From assembly GCA_030141605.1 (NCBI GenBank), contig JAQGDQ010000029.1, forward strand, positions 489,501-553,500: 64,000 bases of DNA, read 5' to 3'. The DNA is from Tubiluchus corallicola (Eukaryota > Priapulida > Priapulimorpha > Priapulimorphida > Tubiluchidae). Of the stretch, positions 15,601-27,048 are shown in pieces. The translations under genes and the position numbers were made by a program. The stretch's first letter is position 1. Each line of letters opens with the position of its first letter. The notes under the pieces are model-generated. The model was not told the DNA's origin and ran no database searches. It saw nothing but the letters and a program-made list of their open reading frames with translations.

Positions 15601-17578
15601 ATTTTCTCATTTACCTGGTATGTCCTCACATTCTAAACAACTTCTTGGGCATCTTGTTAACATAAAATCTGGATTTTTTTCACACTCTCTTTCTTCTGCC
15701 CAGCCTCTGCAATCTTCCAGCTCATCTTTGCATGCTGCAATAATAAAATTATATGTCGACAATGTAGATTTAACCAACAATTTTTTTTCGTACGTATTAT
15801 CTTTGCACTCAAAATTTGCGTTTTTCTACAAATTTTCATTAGAAATCGTAGAGAAAAATATAATTTGTCTTTATCTGCTTATTTGTTGCGCGCCATATTG
15901 CGTTTTTGCGGATGATCCTACAGGGTAGTATAGGCTGCAGCCTAGGCCCTTCAAGCTGGGGGGAGGGGGGGGCTCAAGCTTGGAAGCCTCAAGCTTGAAG
16001 GGTCCTGCTATAATTTTCAAATATACTTTGTTTTTGAGAAATGAGTAGAATATTTTGCATTGCTGAATAATTCAATTAACTTGAAATAAAATTTCAATTT
16101 TAAAAAAGGAGCCTGGAAATCTGAAGACACAATTTAGCGCCGTTGTTTGGGGACATAATTTCATTATTCTAGGGACCCCAAAAGTTCATAATCCGACCCT
16201 GCCGATGATAATAGTAATACTGCAGATGGTGCTGTCGCTGTGATATTACAACTGTTGCGTCATTTTTTCTCGTTGTAAGTGATACATAGTCACTGATGAT
16301 GTTTTTCAATTTACAGTTGAATTTATACACGAAAATGTTGCTTACAGTATTTTGTCGATGTACTTATACAGACACTCTTCCAGCTCGTCTTATTGTTTTG
16401 CCTACTTGTGCAATTGTAGTAAATTCAACTTCTTCTTTCCAGTTTTTCCCTATGCTTGGTCGCTGTTGTGAATGAGTCTTCTCCACGCATTCCTGTTGTT
16501 GACCATTTCTTCATTTATGTCTTCCCTTCCCACATGATTTTCACCGACTCTTCTTTTCAGGTGTCTATACCATCGCAATCTTGCGAGGCTTCCACTACTT
16601 TTACTGTTCCTCTGATATTATTATTTCTCATTTTATCTCTTCTTATTATTCCCACCATCCATCTCAACATCCTCATCTCCACCACACCCATTTTCTTCTC
16701 TTCGATCATCTTTAGAGAAGCTGCTTCCAGCCCATAGATTAGAGCGGGTCTGACCACTTCTTTGTGGACTCATTCATAGAAGGTTTTGGCGCAGTTTTTA
16801 CAGGCGGATGCTCTTCCTGACCCTAACCCTCCCTATTTATCCGGGCTTGGGACCGGCACTGAGTTGGGCTGGCTTGCCCCCCCCCCCTAGTGGCTAGGTT
16901 AATTGTACTAAATTCAACTATAAGACAAAATCACTTTTGTTGTAAACTGATATGGAGTTCCTTCAGGGGCGTATTTACCAATAGCTAACTAGGCTGCAGC
17001 TCAGGGCACTAAATTTTGAGGGACGCCAGATATTAAAAATTCTTGCTCTCCTCGCATAATGGATATCCTTTCGTATTCATAATTTATAGCACATCACAAG
17101 AAGTTAGTGAGTCGCTTTTATGTAAGCGCCAAATAATAAACAAGTACAATTATTACCTGAAAAGTACTACACCACCAACATCACGTAGGTACTAGGTAAT
17201 AGTACTGCCCATACGCCACAAGCAATTGTGCATACTAGCCATAAATCCATAATAGAAATGAGCGGAACCGAACTTTCAGCCTGGAGCGCCGTAATGTCTT
17301 GAAGCGCCCCAGAGATACTTATATCAACTTTTAATTAATCTTTACAAGCTTCAAAATGTTACCACTAAATGGCACTTTTTCGTTTGATATTTTCTTCTTT
17401 CTTGATTGCTGGTTTACAGCAATGAATAAAGTATGCATGAAATAAACTAAACTAGGTAGCCAAATTTAGCAATTTTCTTACCAATCGCGAATGAGTAGTG
17501 TTCGTTATCTCCTTTTAACATCGCGTTTGATGCGGAGAAAATAATCGCCGCAAGCATCGTTACCAAAAGTCCTTTCAT
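12684..17578 (-). CDS. Secreted protein with five ShKT domains (copy B)
   Basis: Paralogue of the gene at 4239-9497. Exons are 17578-17482, 15734-15615, 15206-15084, 14639-14511, 13263-13141 and 12835-12684 (97+120+123+129+123+152 nt), giving 247 aa if exon 6 reads to the TAA at 12684-12686. All introns are phase 1, GT-AG. Exon 1 encodes a signal peptide (MKGLLVTML..., ending near FSASNA). Exons 2-6 each encode one six-cysteine ShKT module; the module in exon 2 matches copy A at about 30 of 40 residues. Copy A stops right after the GEVNEV-like end of the last module, whereas B runs on (EVFRFEGKNP). An alternative is a splice at GAAG|GTAAAA to an acceptor at about 12080, which would add only a few residues before a stop. 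Intron 1 (15735-17481) has collected several transposon remnants absent from copy A. Function is unknown. The Lys of the channel-blocking dyad is missing in every module. Confidence 0.86.
13740..14005 (-). repeat. Interspersed repeat, 250-bp family, copy 3
   Basis: The reverse complement matches 2335-2573 and 5927-6135. It lies in intron 4 of ShKT gene B (1247 nt against 843 nt in A), in the opposite orientation to the other two copies. Confidence 0.7.
15901..16201. mobile_element. hAT-like non-autonomous element, CAGGG(C/T)CGGATTAT family, copy 1
   Basis: The right end reads, in reverse complement, CAGGGTCGGATTATGAAC. The left end is decayed (TTTGCGGATGATCCTACAGG) but aligns with the intact left end of 52801-53170 (CAGGGCCGGATTATCCTACAG). 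Internal words AGTATA.GCTGCA.CCTAGG and the GGACCCCAAA near the right end are also shared. It lies in intron 1 of ShKT gene B. No transposase is present. Confidence 0.6.
16440..16790 (-). pseudogene. RTE-type LINE fragment (C-terminal end of the pol ORF)
   Basis: The minus strand reads VVRPALIYGLEAASLK followed by a KKMGVVEMRMLRWMVGIIRRD stretch and IRGTVKVVE. It continues in another frame as RWYRHLKRRVGE and NAWRRLIHN. This is the well-known tail of RTE-like reverse-transcriptase proteins (VVRPALLYG...EMRMLRWM.G..R.D). It is frameshifted and truncated. It lies inside intron 1 of ShKT gene B. Confidence 0.85.
16793..16905. repeat. Dispersed repeat fragment next to the RTE remnant
   Basis: It contains GGATGCTCTTCCTGACCC, CCTATTTATCCGGGCTTGG and GACCGGCACTGAGTTGG, then a C-run. 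From memory, very similar wording occurs in repeats of fishes and marine invertebrates, often beside RTE-type sequence; this was not verified. It could be a SINE or the untranslated part of the RTE element. Confidence 0.5.
16964..17312. mobile_element. hAT-like MITE, CAGGGGCGTATTTACC family, copy 1
   Basis: The left end is CAGGGGCGTATTTACC and the right end reads CTGGGGCGCTTCAAGACATTACGG in reverse complement. Flanking 8-mers AGTTCCTT and AGATACTT agree at six of eight positions, as for a decayed 8-bp target-site duplication. Interior words (CACATCACAAGAAGTTAGTGAGT, GTACTAGGTAATAGTACT) recur in 40991-41486. There is no coding capacity. It is inserted in intron 1 of ShKT gene B. Confidence 0.65.
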
Positions 17579-17599
17579 GGCTGAAGATTTATCCTAAAT

Positions 17600-18700
17600 A
17601 TAACAATTGGAGAACTTCAAAAGTTCAATTGCAAACTAGAGGCATAAACTAACATTGTTGAAAAAAAACAGGAAAAACTCATTTTCGATCCTTCATTCAA
17701 ATCGCGTTGATTTTGATTGGCAAGTTTTAAATTCAAGGCTTTGGATTAAATAATTATTTATTACAAGAATTACACACCAACCCTATGCCTGCTATTATTT
17801 ACAACCACGTTTTTCATAAACTCAGATCAGGTCATCCGTCCAGTGACATTCTCTTCAAGTTGTTGCAGAACTGCATAAAGACTACTAAACATCTTGCTCA
17901 TTGATTGTACGCTTAATTGTACACTGAATTGTAACTTGAATTATTTTGAATTTTGGACTTTTAAATTAAACACCAGTTATCGAGCAAACATACTTTTGTG
18001 TACCTAATAGGATGATGTATATTGATAACTGTTGCTGTACTCTGTGGTCTTTACATACTTTAATTTTAAGTGTTAACTAATGAATTATTTGTGAATTAAC
18101 TAATGAACATAAATACTATGCATTTATATTCTTGACAATCAGTTGTATATATATATATATATATCTGTTCTCAACTATAATGTATTTGTTGCAGAGTAGA
18201 AAAATCCGATCAGTAATGTTACTATTGGTCAATCACTTAATAAATAATGTTTATAATTAATTATTTCAGCACCTGCCTTTTCCCGTAATTTTTACAAGTT
18301 CATTCAACAGTTCGTCTAAGTTCTGTCTAAATTATGCATTATTTTACTTACCTGTTATCACAGTGTTACTAATTAAACGTTGCATTATGGCATCGTATAC
18401 ATTACGATCAGTATTAATATGAAGACGCTAACTTTAGTCAGAAAATTTTGAAACAACTTACCAACTGAGTTATTTTATTGGACCTTCCTCGGCAATGTCC
18501 TGTACTGATATGAAGGTAATGCGATCCGCCTTGATTGTTTTTTCTTAAAAGTTACCTGTTTGAGATAAGTGACATTTGCGCCTCGGGTAAAACAGGATCA
18601 TTGACACTGGAACGAAGACCAGTCACCTCATAAATCTTATTAATCTTGCCAAAAGCATTATACTAGGCATTTCGACTACAAATGCACATATTGATAAAAT
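17600..18700. other. 5' flank of ShKT gene B, no gene seen
   Basis: AT-rich upstream region with a short (TA)n run at 18147-18165. Part of it (about 18560-18620) resembles 9930-9990 upstream of copy A. Confidence 0.5.
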
Positions 18701-18710
18701 TTTCTGTGTA

Positions 18711-18940
18711 AGTAGGTAGCTAGGTAGGTAGGTTGGCAGGTAGACAGATAGGCAAGTAGGTAGGTAGGTAGGTAGGTAGGTAGGTAGGTCGGTAGGTAGG
18801 TAGGTAGGTAGGAAGGTAGGTAGGTAGGTAGGTAGGTAGGCAGGTAGGTAGGTAGGTAGGTATGTGGGCAGGTAGATAGGTGGGTAGGTAGGTTGGTAAG
18901 TATTTTGGCAGGTAGGCAAATAAGTAGATAGGTAGACAGA
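18711..18940. repeat. (GTAG)n microsatellite
   Basis: Nearly pure TAGG/GTAG repeats at 18740-18880, with less regular ends. Long open frames across it are repeat artefacts. Confidence 0.97.
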
Positions 18941-19165
18941 TTAGCGTGTAAGTGTGGTTTGATGTAGAAGTTCCTACACAGAAGTTCTTGTATAGAGTAT
19001 TGAGTACAGGATTGATGCACGCAGTCTAGAAATAGGACTTTTATTGAGAACAAAATATATTTGGCAATTTTGGATGAGTCGTTTTTCCGATGTTGCGGGG
19101 AACCCCGTCATACGAATAAAAGTTGCTAAGAAATTACACCAAATTCGCACTATTAACCAGTGTCA

Positions 19166-21580
19166 AGTTTAATCACCATTTTTGATGCGTGTATTTGAGG
19201 TAATATGCATTCTTGTAAAATAGGTTGTATTTTAAAAGGACAAGACTTGCCTGTAGATTTCACCGCTCGTCTAATACCAATTTGTCAATCAATGCTAAAG
19301 ATCTTTAGGGTCAACTACTCCGAAGTGTTTAATTACCCTCTGCGGGAAATTTACTTTCTCTTCCTGATGTAATTTTAAGCCTCAAAGTTTAAAAACCCTG
19401 ACACATGGTGAAGTTGATGCGATTTTTTAATCAGGATTGCCAGTGCTTTGACCGCTTCTAGGCTGGCGGCAGATGCAGCAAACTAATTAGCAGCGATGAA
19501 CGAACTCAACGTCACTTAGGTGACTATATATTTGTCTTAACAAAAAAATAGCTTTCGTCGCTCAAACCCTGGGAATTTTTATTTTGCTTTATGCGTCTTA
19601 AACCATTAGTGAAGCTAAAAACATATGTATACGTAAAATACTCCTAGCAGCAAAAACGAGAGATATAAACTAGGTTTATTCGGTGGAAGATTTTGTAAAA
19701 TTAATAAGTTACTGGCAAACCTTTCACAATTATTCGTTGCATTTTTCCGAGGCGTACTTGGAGGTTTTAGATACACCACTTTCGCTAACATCAAAAAGAC
19801 ACAAGAATGGCAATTTAACATTAGAATAACCAGACCCTGTTTTTGGACTAAACTGTTCTTTCCTTGTATTAATCTGTCAATTTGCAGATATTAAGCCGTG
19901 ATACCATTACTATAATTTCATTCGTTTTAATTTCATAATTGCTATTAATAATGTTACAAACCTTCATCATCCAAAAACTTAATTATTATTACTAGCGGAA
20001 AACCGGCTGAAACATTTTGTATAAACAGGATTATAATCAATAATGCGCGAACAAGTTACATAGTATTTGCTTACTTTTTACCACATTAAATGAAGCCACT
20101 TGATTAGAGAAACGCTACAACGTTGTTACAACAATACCTACGTTTCTTACCGAGAAATCCCGAAAATGAAATCTGAAACTGCACCATTAGTATTCGGTGG
20201 AATGAAGGTGCTTTAAAACCAGATTCGCAGCCAAGCTGTAGCCCAGTTTTTCCTCTTTCTGAACAGCTGCATATAACTCCCCCAAAGTTCTATAAAAAAA
20301 TTTGGAGACAGCGTATTGAGCGAAATTTTAAAAAAAAATCAATATGCATTTCATTTACAAATCTACATGCCCACCGTTGAACGGTACTTAATTATTACCA
20401 CCTTAGCCCCTTAGCACGTTTTTAAAATATAATAAATATAATTTTGGGAAAAATAGGGGAAAAAAACAATTTTACAGTTTTCTTCGTTCGATGTTCCCCA
20501 GCACTGAGCCTCCCTGGTATCTTCAGTTAAACCCTCCATAATGGTGATACTAATATTTTCTTGTGTTAATAGTTTTACTTCAAATTGATGTCTTATGATC
20601 TTATGAGCCCGCTTTTTAAATGCGTAAAAGTTTCTGAAAAAAGTTTTTATTTATGGACTAAAATTAGTTGGTAACGTACACTGTTGAAATGATTATACAC
20701 CCATATTTATGTTGATCAATGAATTTAGCGCATCCCCCATCACCCGCACGAGCATCGTGCCCCTATGACTCGCGCGCATGGCACGTGGCATTATTTACCT
20801 AGGAATCACAATCATTATTATAATCCACTAGGTGCTATTGTGTGCGGACGTGATGCCGGAAGCTGGGAACAAGTAGTTAATGTGGTAATCGTTTGAGTTG
20901 AATTCCTGCACAGGTGACAATATCTCGAGTTTGCATAACCACAGGGATAAAACCACGGGTATACGTCAATTAACGTATGCGCCAGGTAAGTTTCATATTC
21001 AATTCAATTAGTTTATTCACTCAGAAATGATAACATGCACTAACAATCAGCAACTTATAATTAAATAATTTAACCTAAAAAATCAAAGTCGCTGGTGCGC
21101 AGTGTGAGTAGAACCTAAAGAGCGCGTGCTAAATGAGAACTATAATTTCTAAAGGTAGCGATATTAATCTAACAATTGTAAATAGGTAGGTTCGTATGAT
21201 GTATTATATAAAAAAGTGTCGTAAATTAAAGTATTATTTATTAGTATCATATTAAGGATACATTTTCTTTTTAGCAGTAATTATGAATCCTATATTCCGT
21301 AGCCTGTGAATTTTTTTATGCTCAAACTTGATACTTAATCACTGCTTGATTTGGGATAGAAAAAACGAAGTGAATTTGCAGAATCCATATGCACCTTTAC
21401 AACAGCTGAAGATTTATTACGACAACTGTCAATTTATTGGTGCTTTCTATCATATGCAACTATCGCATTTTAGGTTAGGTAGATATCGTCACTATTGTAA
21501 TCAGAATCACGATGACAATAAAGGTGTCAATGACGCTAATGATGATGATTATAATGATGGCGGTGACGAAGATGATGACA
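19166..21580. other. Intergenic, no gene seen
   Basis: No exon, RNA gene or known element recognised. An ATTCAATTCAATTAGTTTATT stretch at about 20998 resembles the tail of a dispersed repeat on the minus strand. Confidence 0.45.
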
Positions 21581-22065
21581 GTGCGTACATTCATTCATTC
21601 GTTTATTTGCTTTTTCATCGTTTTTTCGGTTGTTCTTTCATTCACTCGTTTGTTCATTTATTTATTTACACGTCTGCTCGATGCATTCTTCGTTCATTCT
21701 TCCACTCGTCGTTTAGTTTATTTATTCTTACATTTATTCTTTCAATCAGTTACTCATTCGCTCAGTCATTTGTTTGTTTGCATGTTTGTCCTTACATTTA
21801 TTCGTTTATTTATTCACTAGTTCGGTATTCAGTCAGACTAGTTATTCAGTCTGACTGTTCAGTGCTCATTCAGCTGTTCATTTGTTTCAGTTTTTCATTC
21901 GTTTGTTCCTTCGTTTTTATATGCACTCATCTACATATTTAATTCTATATCTATTCGAATTGTACGTTTGTTTGTCGATTCACACATTAATTTATTTATT
22001 CATTCACTCCATCTTCAATTCAAATCATTCATTCATTTATTTCCAGATTCATTACAGTATTTCTA
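21580..22065. repeat. Degenerate (ATTC)n / (TTTA)n tetranucleotide tract
   Basis: Almost 500 bases of TTCATTCA, CGTTTATT and TTCACTC words. Overlapping long open frames here (rich in Phe, Ser, His, Leu) come from the repeat and are not genes. Confidence 0.9.
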
Positions 22066-22765
22066 CGATGGCACATTAATTTCGAAAAGTCTAGTCGAGG
22101 AGGCCGCCGCTAAGGCCTAAGCCGCTACCGTGGCAGCCACCTTTACAAAATAAAACCAAAATTAAGTGAAGTTATTGAAACGAATATCAGCTATAATTAC
22201 TGTTCCATTTTAAATGCAATTTTCATATTTAAACGTTATAAAAAGTATCAAAGCTATTTTTTAATTTACAATAATAAATCAATTTATATCATTTTTACTA
22301 CACACATAACAATGACTAATCGTACAAACATATGAGTAAGTAGGCCTATCCAAATAATAATTTTTCATTTGTAGAATTATACTGTGTAAACTATATTCAC
22401 TAGTACGGGATAATTTAGCCTGAATATTTGCTGGAAGTTCATTTAGGCATTTAGGTACAGCGTCCCTTGCAGACTGTTCGGCGTATTCTGGAGTTTTAGT
22501 ATAATAAATTTAGTATGTTTTGATGATAAACAGGTAATTTCAAGTTGAAATGTTTATAAAAGAATTTGACTAATGCAATAGAGTGTATGTCTTGAATTTT
22601 AACAATTTTAAGATTTTTAAATATTGGCTCAATATGAGCATTGAACAATTCAAATCCGTTGAACAGTTCATGCTTTTGACTTTTAGAATGTCTGAGAAGA
22701 CAATACATAGAATTTTGTTATAATTTCAGACCCTTGCGTTCCTTTTCACCATTCAATACAACTTT
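22066..22765. other. Intergenic, no gene seen
   Basis: A short GC-richer patch at 22095-22140 is the only contrast. Nothing is recognised. Confidence 0.45.
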
Positions 22766-22766
22766 C

Positions 22767-22836
<70 letters not shown>

Positions 22837-22885
22837 CTCTCGCTCTCTCGCTCTCTCTCTATCTATCTATCTCTCTTACTCTCGT
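22766..22885. repeat. (CT)n microsatellite
   Basis: A CT run with a few CG and ATCT interruptions. Confidence 0.98.
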
Positions 22886-25190
22886 ACAGTTAAAAGAATA
22901 TGATGTACGAGATTCAATTATTTTGACTTGTAATTAAAGTTAAACGTTCAAATGCAAGCGCCTTGGTTTCTGCCTAATGGAATACCCCAGTCTCATGTGC
23001 ATTGCGTCATCTTGTTGTTACGTACCCCAGAAACTCATGCCTATTGTTATGAGGTATACTACCAGATAAATTATAGATATTTTAATTAGACTAAAACAGT
23101 TTATTGTGCTGATGGTTGTGATTAATGAACTCCGAGTGGAATAAACTACTTCCCGAGGGGGTGGGTGGGTGGTGTGAGGAGTTTGCTAAGCCTTCGTCAT
23201 CAAGTATATAGTACAACACAGCCTATTAAGTCTTATGCCTTATAAGCATTTTAGTAAATTTCAACTAATGTATTTTAAATTATATTTAGTACTTGTGTTG
23301 CCTGCACGTCTCTGTCCGTTTCTAATGTAAAACCGCTAAGTCTTTTCTGCAGTTAGTTGTCATATTTTGTCAAATACTATTGTAACGTTTTGTTCTACAC
23401 CGTAGCAATGATTATTATGTACTATATATTCTGGACTTATCACTCTACCCTTTAACTCCAGCTTTACAATATTTAATCCACACGTCAGTTTTTCTTTCTT
23501 TTGTTCTTATTTATTATTGTTTTATGAGGTTTGCGATAAGCAAAATTAATAAAAAAGCCGCGATAAGAGAAAGCAGTAGTGCATTAATATAGTTAATTAG
23601 CGGCTAGGCTAACAAAGCGAGGCGGTGATGCATTAATGGTAGACCATAGATTCGGCTCAATATAACATGCGGGGATCTCTAATAGTGACAGAAGGCCCGC
23701 ATCTGTTCAACTCTGTGACTGGGTTAGAGTATTGTTTGTCTACACACTATCCACACTATAAGAGCGTGCATCCTCATTTTAAGAAAGCACGTGGTATCAT
23801 GATCAAAAACGAATCATTAGTATATACATATATAAGCATATATATATATATACGTATATATGCACGATTATAAAATACGTCAAACCTTTGAGGATATGAC
23901 CGCCTTCGTGGTATTAAGAGCCACTGGAAAAAAATTTGCTATAGCCGTCTTAACGGACCTTCAATCGTAGAAATGAAATTGTTTTTTACATAATTCAGCC
24001 CAGATTAATATTGCTAAGTAAGTTAAAATAAAAGACGCAAAAGATTTTCATCGTCATTTGGTCTTTATAATGCCATACCTTGTTCTGTCGCGTAATAAAG
24101 TGTTTAACAGCATGCTCGTCTATAAAACAGGGTATCATAGTAATAACAAAGACTACGCATTTTTTCTTCATATTAATATTCAGCGTAGGTATACATAGTA
24201 AAACTGACAGCCGTCTCTGATAAAAATGACAACGACAGGCAGTCTCCATGGATATTAACAGGTTATTGAATACACCCAACGTGATTTAAATACAAATAAG
24301 CATACACGTAATTTTGCTTCTGGAACGTTCTTTTTTGCACTTTTTGTTTGAGCAGTAACTTAGTAATAAAACTTTTGCTATTTCGTAAATCGTCAATTTT
24401 GATGCAGCAACGTATGGAGTGCTACATATAAATTCAACAGATAATTCTTAAATTAGAAAGTAGTATTGGCCATTTCAGATATTGTTACTGTAACTCGTTT
24501 GTGAGGTTAACCTTGGCCCTAAGGACAGAGCGAAAAACTCACGGAGATTGGGGTAACTGTAAAATATCATGTTTAATCATATAAATTCGTATAAAGCTAA
24601 GTTCCTAAAAGGTACACTGATTACTAATTACTGTAAACACAGCACTGGTTGCGGTTTGGGATTGATTTCAACGACAGGTGCTGAGTCACTAATTGACATT
24701 AGTGTTATAGGTGAAAACAGGTGTTTGTTTGCTTTGGCGTATGAATCATCTGTTGCACTTTAAAAATTCCAACTGTAATTGTAAAACGAGTGAGTAGATG
24801 ATTGGCTAGTTAACCATTTAACCAACCAATCAACCGACCAACCAACCAGCCAGCCAGTCAACCAATCTCTCAACTCGTCACGCGATATAGTTTTAATTCT
24901 TTTTTTAAAATTAATTGAGGGTATGCATGTGTCTTCCATTGGGAAATACATTTGTTAACGAATTCGACATAACCTCTAATGAGAAAAGTTAACAATGTCA
25001 ATCTAATGTCAATATTTGCACAATAACTGCTTGTTAGTCTAGTTTATGTCCGAATTAAAATGTTGTGTCATAAAGTAATGACTGAGCAAATATGTATCTG
25101 CTATGAAATGACTTTATACAGCAGCACAGCACTTTGCTCAAACACTGATTACTATAGCATGTACCAGAAGCCAGGGCATTGCTTAGTGGG
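22886..25190. other. Intergenic, no gene seen
   Basis: It holds a (TA)n run at 23820-23860 and a (CCAA)n-like tract at 24810-24870. No supported exon. Confidence 0.45.
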
Positions 25191-25194
25191 GAAA

Positions 25195-25740
25195 GTAACA
25201 GTAGCAACGGTAGCAATAGCATTATCAGTGGCCAAACGATGACAATAACAATGGCAACAACAACGGTCATATATTACGTAATCACAAGCAAGAGAGCAGG
25301 GTGCATCGCACCACTGTAGCGACAATAACAACACAGTAGTGGTGTACACTACCGCATAACTGCCACTACCGCCACCATAACGACTAACGAAGACAACAGC
25401 AAAAGTTACAACAGTGACAACGACAGTTGGCAACCGCGACGAAGATGACAATAACAACAACCAAGATTACGACGACGACAACAACAACGTCAACAACGAT
25501 AACACCAATCGATAACACTAATAACACCACCAACAAAAACACAAGAACAAACAATAAAACAACCACATCAGCAGCAGGTGCGCACACACTACCGCCACCG
25601 CTGCCACTGTCACCGCCATAACAACGACGACGACAGCACTAATGACAGCACCGACACGATAAATAGATAATAACAACAACGCAACAGCAGCAGTAGCGCT
25701 ACTGGCAATGGCAACGACAGAACGATAAGGGCGACGATGG
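25195..25740. repeat. Degenerate (AAC/GAC)n trinucleotide-rich tract
   Basis: ACAACAAC, GACGACG and CCACCG words over about 550 bases. Open frames on both strands (poly-Val or poly-Thr) are artefacts. Confidence 0.85.
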
Positions 25741-26120
25741 CCAAATTTTTGTTTAGTTTGTAGTTCATTAAGTAAAAACTTAATTAAAGTTATTTAATGT
25801 TAGCTGCAGCTACACTGTACTAGGTAGAATTATCGTGCAATACTGACGACTGGCGGGGTGAAGTCGATGAATTCTATTGCAGTATTCTGCGTCATGGTTG
25901 TCGAATTTCAGTACTTGGGGCCCGGGTTTTTATATTATTATAAACTAAATACATACGTACGTACGCCTGCTATAAACATATTATTCTCAATACCAGCCAA
26001 CTGCTCTTTCTGGCTGATGAGCTTCGAAGTAAATCATTGAATTACAATGCAATTATCAGGTACCTAGAATCATAATGTAATTAAAATTAACATAACGTAA
26101 CTAATGTTTTTCAGTGCAAT

Positions 26121-26966
26121 ATGCCAACTCGGATGTGTTTAGAAGACACTGAAGAATTACTAGAACAACTCCGTGAAGCTGAAAGGGAAGAAGCCATGTT
26201 AGGGAACACAGAAGAGAAAACAAAACAGGAAGACGTGAAAGGCCCTAGGAAGAGAGGGCCAAAGAAAAAGAAAATGACAAAAGCTAGATTGCTGAAGTTT
26301 AAACTACGGCGATGCAAAGCCAATGCTAGAGAACGAAGTCGAATGCACGGTTTGAACGATGCTTTGGACGTCCTTCGCGAAGTTGTCCCTGTGCACTCAA
26401 AAACTCAAAAACTGTCTAAAATCGAAACATTGCGATTGGCAAAAAATTACATTATTGCACTGAGTGACATATTAGAAACAGGAGTTACACCAGATCTATT
26501 AACCTTTGCCCAAACTTTATCCAAAGGTCTATCGCAAACGACAACAAACCTAATAGCAGGCTGTTTAAAGTTGAATCCACGAATGCTCTTTCCCGATCAT
26601 GATCGATCATATGCATACACAATGTATTGCAATTCTAACAGCATTCCGTACATCTATGGTGGTGCCCTCACTCAGCATCATGTTCCCTACTCACCGCCAG
26701 GGTTCGCGATAGAGACAACACCAACGCATCATCCATCCTATGAGACTTTCAGTGGTCCATTTAGCGACATCGGGTCCAGTTCTTGCGACGCTGTGTCTAC
26801 TAACCCGGCAGGAGGACATTCAATTTGTTCTGGGTATCAGAGTGGTACATGTTCTGGAGATTCAGTTTCGCCATCTTTTAGCGAAATATCAGTTTTAAAT
26901 TCAACATTAGAATCAGGAATCGGAAACTTTTTAGCGTCGCCACCTTCGGCTTTCGATGGACTTTGA
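26121..26966 (+). CDS. neuroD: NeuroD-family bHLH transcription factor
   Basis: One coding exon, 281 aa. It is a neural determination and differentiation factor expected to heterodimerise with E proteins on E-box DNA. The basic helix-loop-helix spans about residues 63-116 and contains [15 protein letters not shown] and the loop-helix2 [17 protein letters not shown]. Glu71 and Arg72 are the usual E-box contact residues. It is followed by the NeuroD-specific domain ([16 protein letters not shown], then [12 protein letters not shown]). An acidic, coiled-coil-like N-terminus and a Lys/Arg-rich patch (residues 40-54, likely nuclear localisation) precede it. Ile112 replaces the Trp common at that place in vertebrate NeuroD. 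A good acceptor (TTTTTCAG) ends 6 bases before the ATG, so a 5' UTR exon or a trans-spliced leader lies upstream, as in NeuroD genes with a single coding exon. AATAAA follows the stop by about 80 bases. Confidence 0.95.
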   Translation: MPTRMCLEDTEELLEQLREAEREEAMLGNTEEKTKQEDVKGPRKRGPKKKKMTKARLLKFKLRRCKANARERSRMHGLNDALDVLREVVPVHSKTQKLSKIETLRLAKNYIIALSDILETGVTPDLLTFAQTLSKGLSQTTTNLIAGCLKLNPRMLFPDHDRSYAYTMYCNSNSIPYIYGGALTQHHVPYSPPGFAIETTPTHHPSYETFSGPFSDIGSSSCDAVSTNPAGGHSICSGYQSGTCSGDSVSPSFSEISVLNSTLESGIGNFLASPPSAFDGL

Positions 26967-27042
26967 CTGTGAGTTTGTTTAAATGCTTCCAGTGTTTTCT
27001 ATAGGCAAGCACCCGCTAAAGCATTCGTTTTTAGGATTGTGA

Positions 27043-27048
27043 AATAAA
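27043..27048 (+). promoter_or_regulatory. Polyadenylation signal for NeuroD
   Basis: AATAAA 77 bases after the stop codon. Confidence 0.7.

Larger units (their letters stand above)
11745..19165. repeat. Segmental duplication unit B (contains ShKT gene B)
   Basis: Direct counterpart of 3410-10735. Coding exons 1-5 have exactly the same lengths as in unit A, while introns 1 to 4 differ greatly through insertions and deletions. The distal end (18935-19165) still aligns with 10560-10735. Confidence 0.8.

Noticed and set aside
18623-19053. Minus-strand open frames of Tyr-Leu-Pro-Thr repeats
   Set aside because: They are the translation of the GTAG microsatellite in unit B; the same happens at 10414-10677.
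21328-22079. Long plus-strand open frames (up to 204 codons)
   Set aside because: They cover a degenerate ATTC/TTTA tetranucleotide tract. The protein is Phe/Ser/His/Leu-rich repeat translation in overlapping frames.
25055-25621. Poly-Val/poly-Thr open frames
   Set aside because: They are the translation of the AAC/GAC trinucleotide-rich tract.
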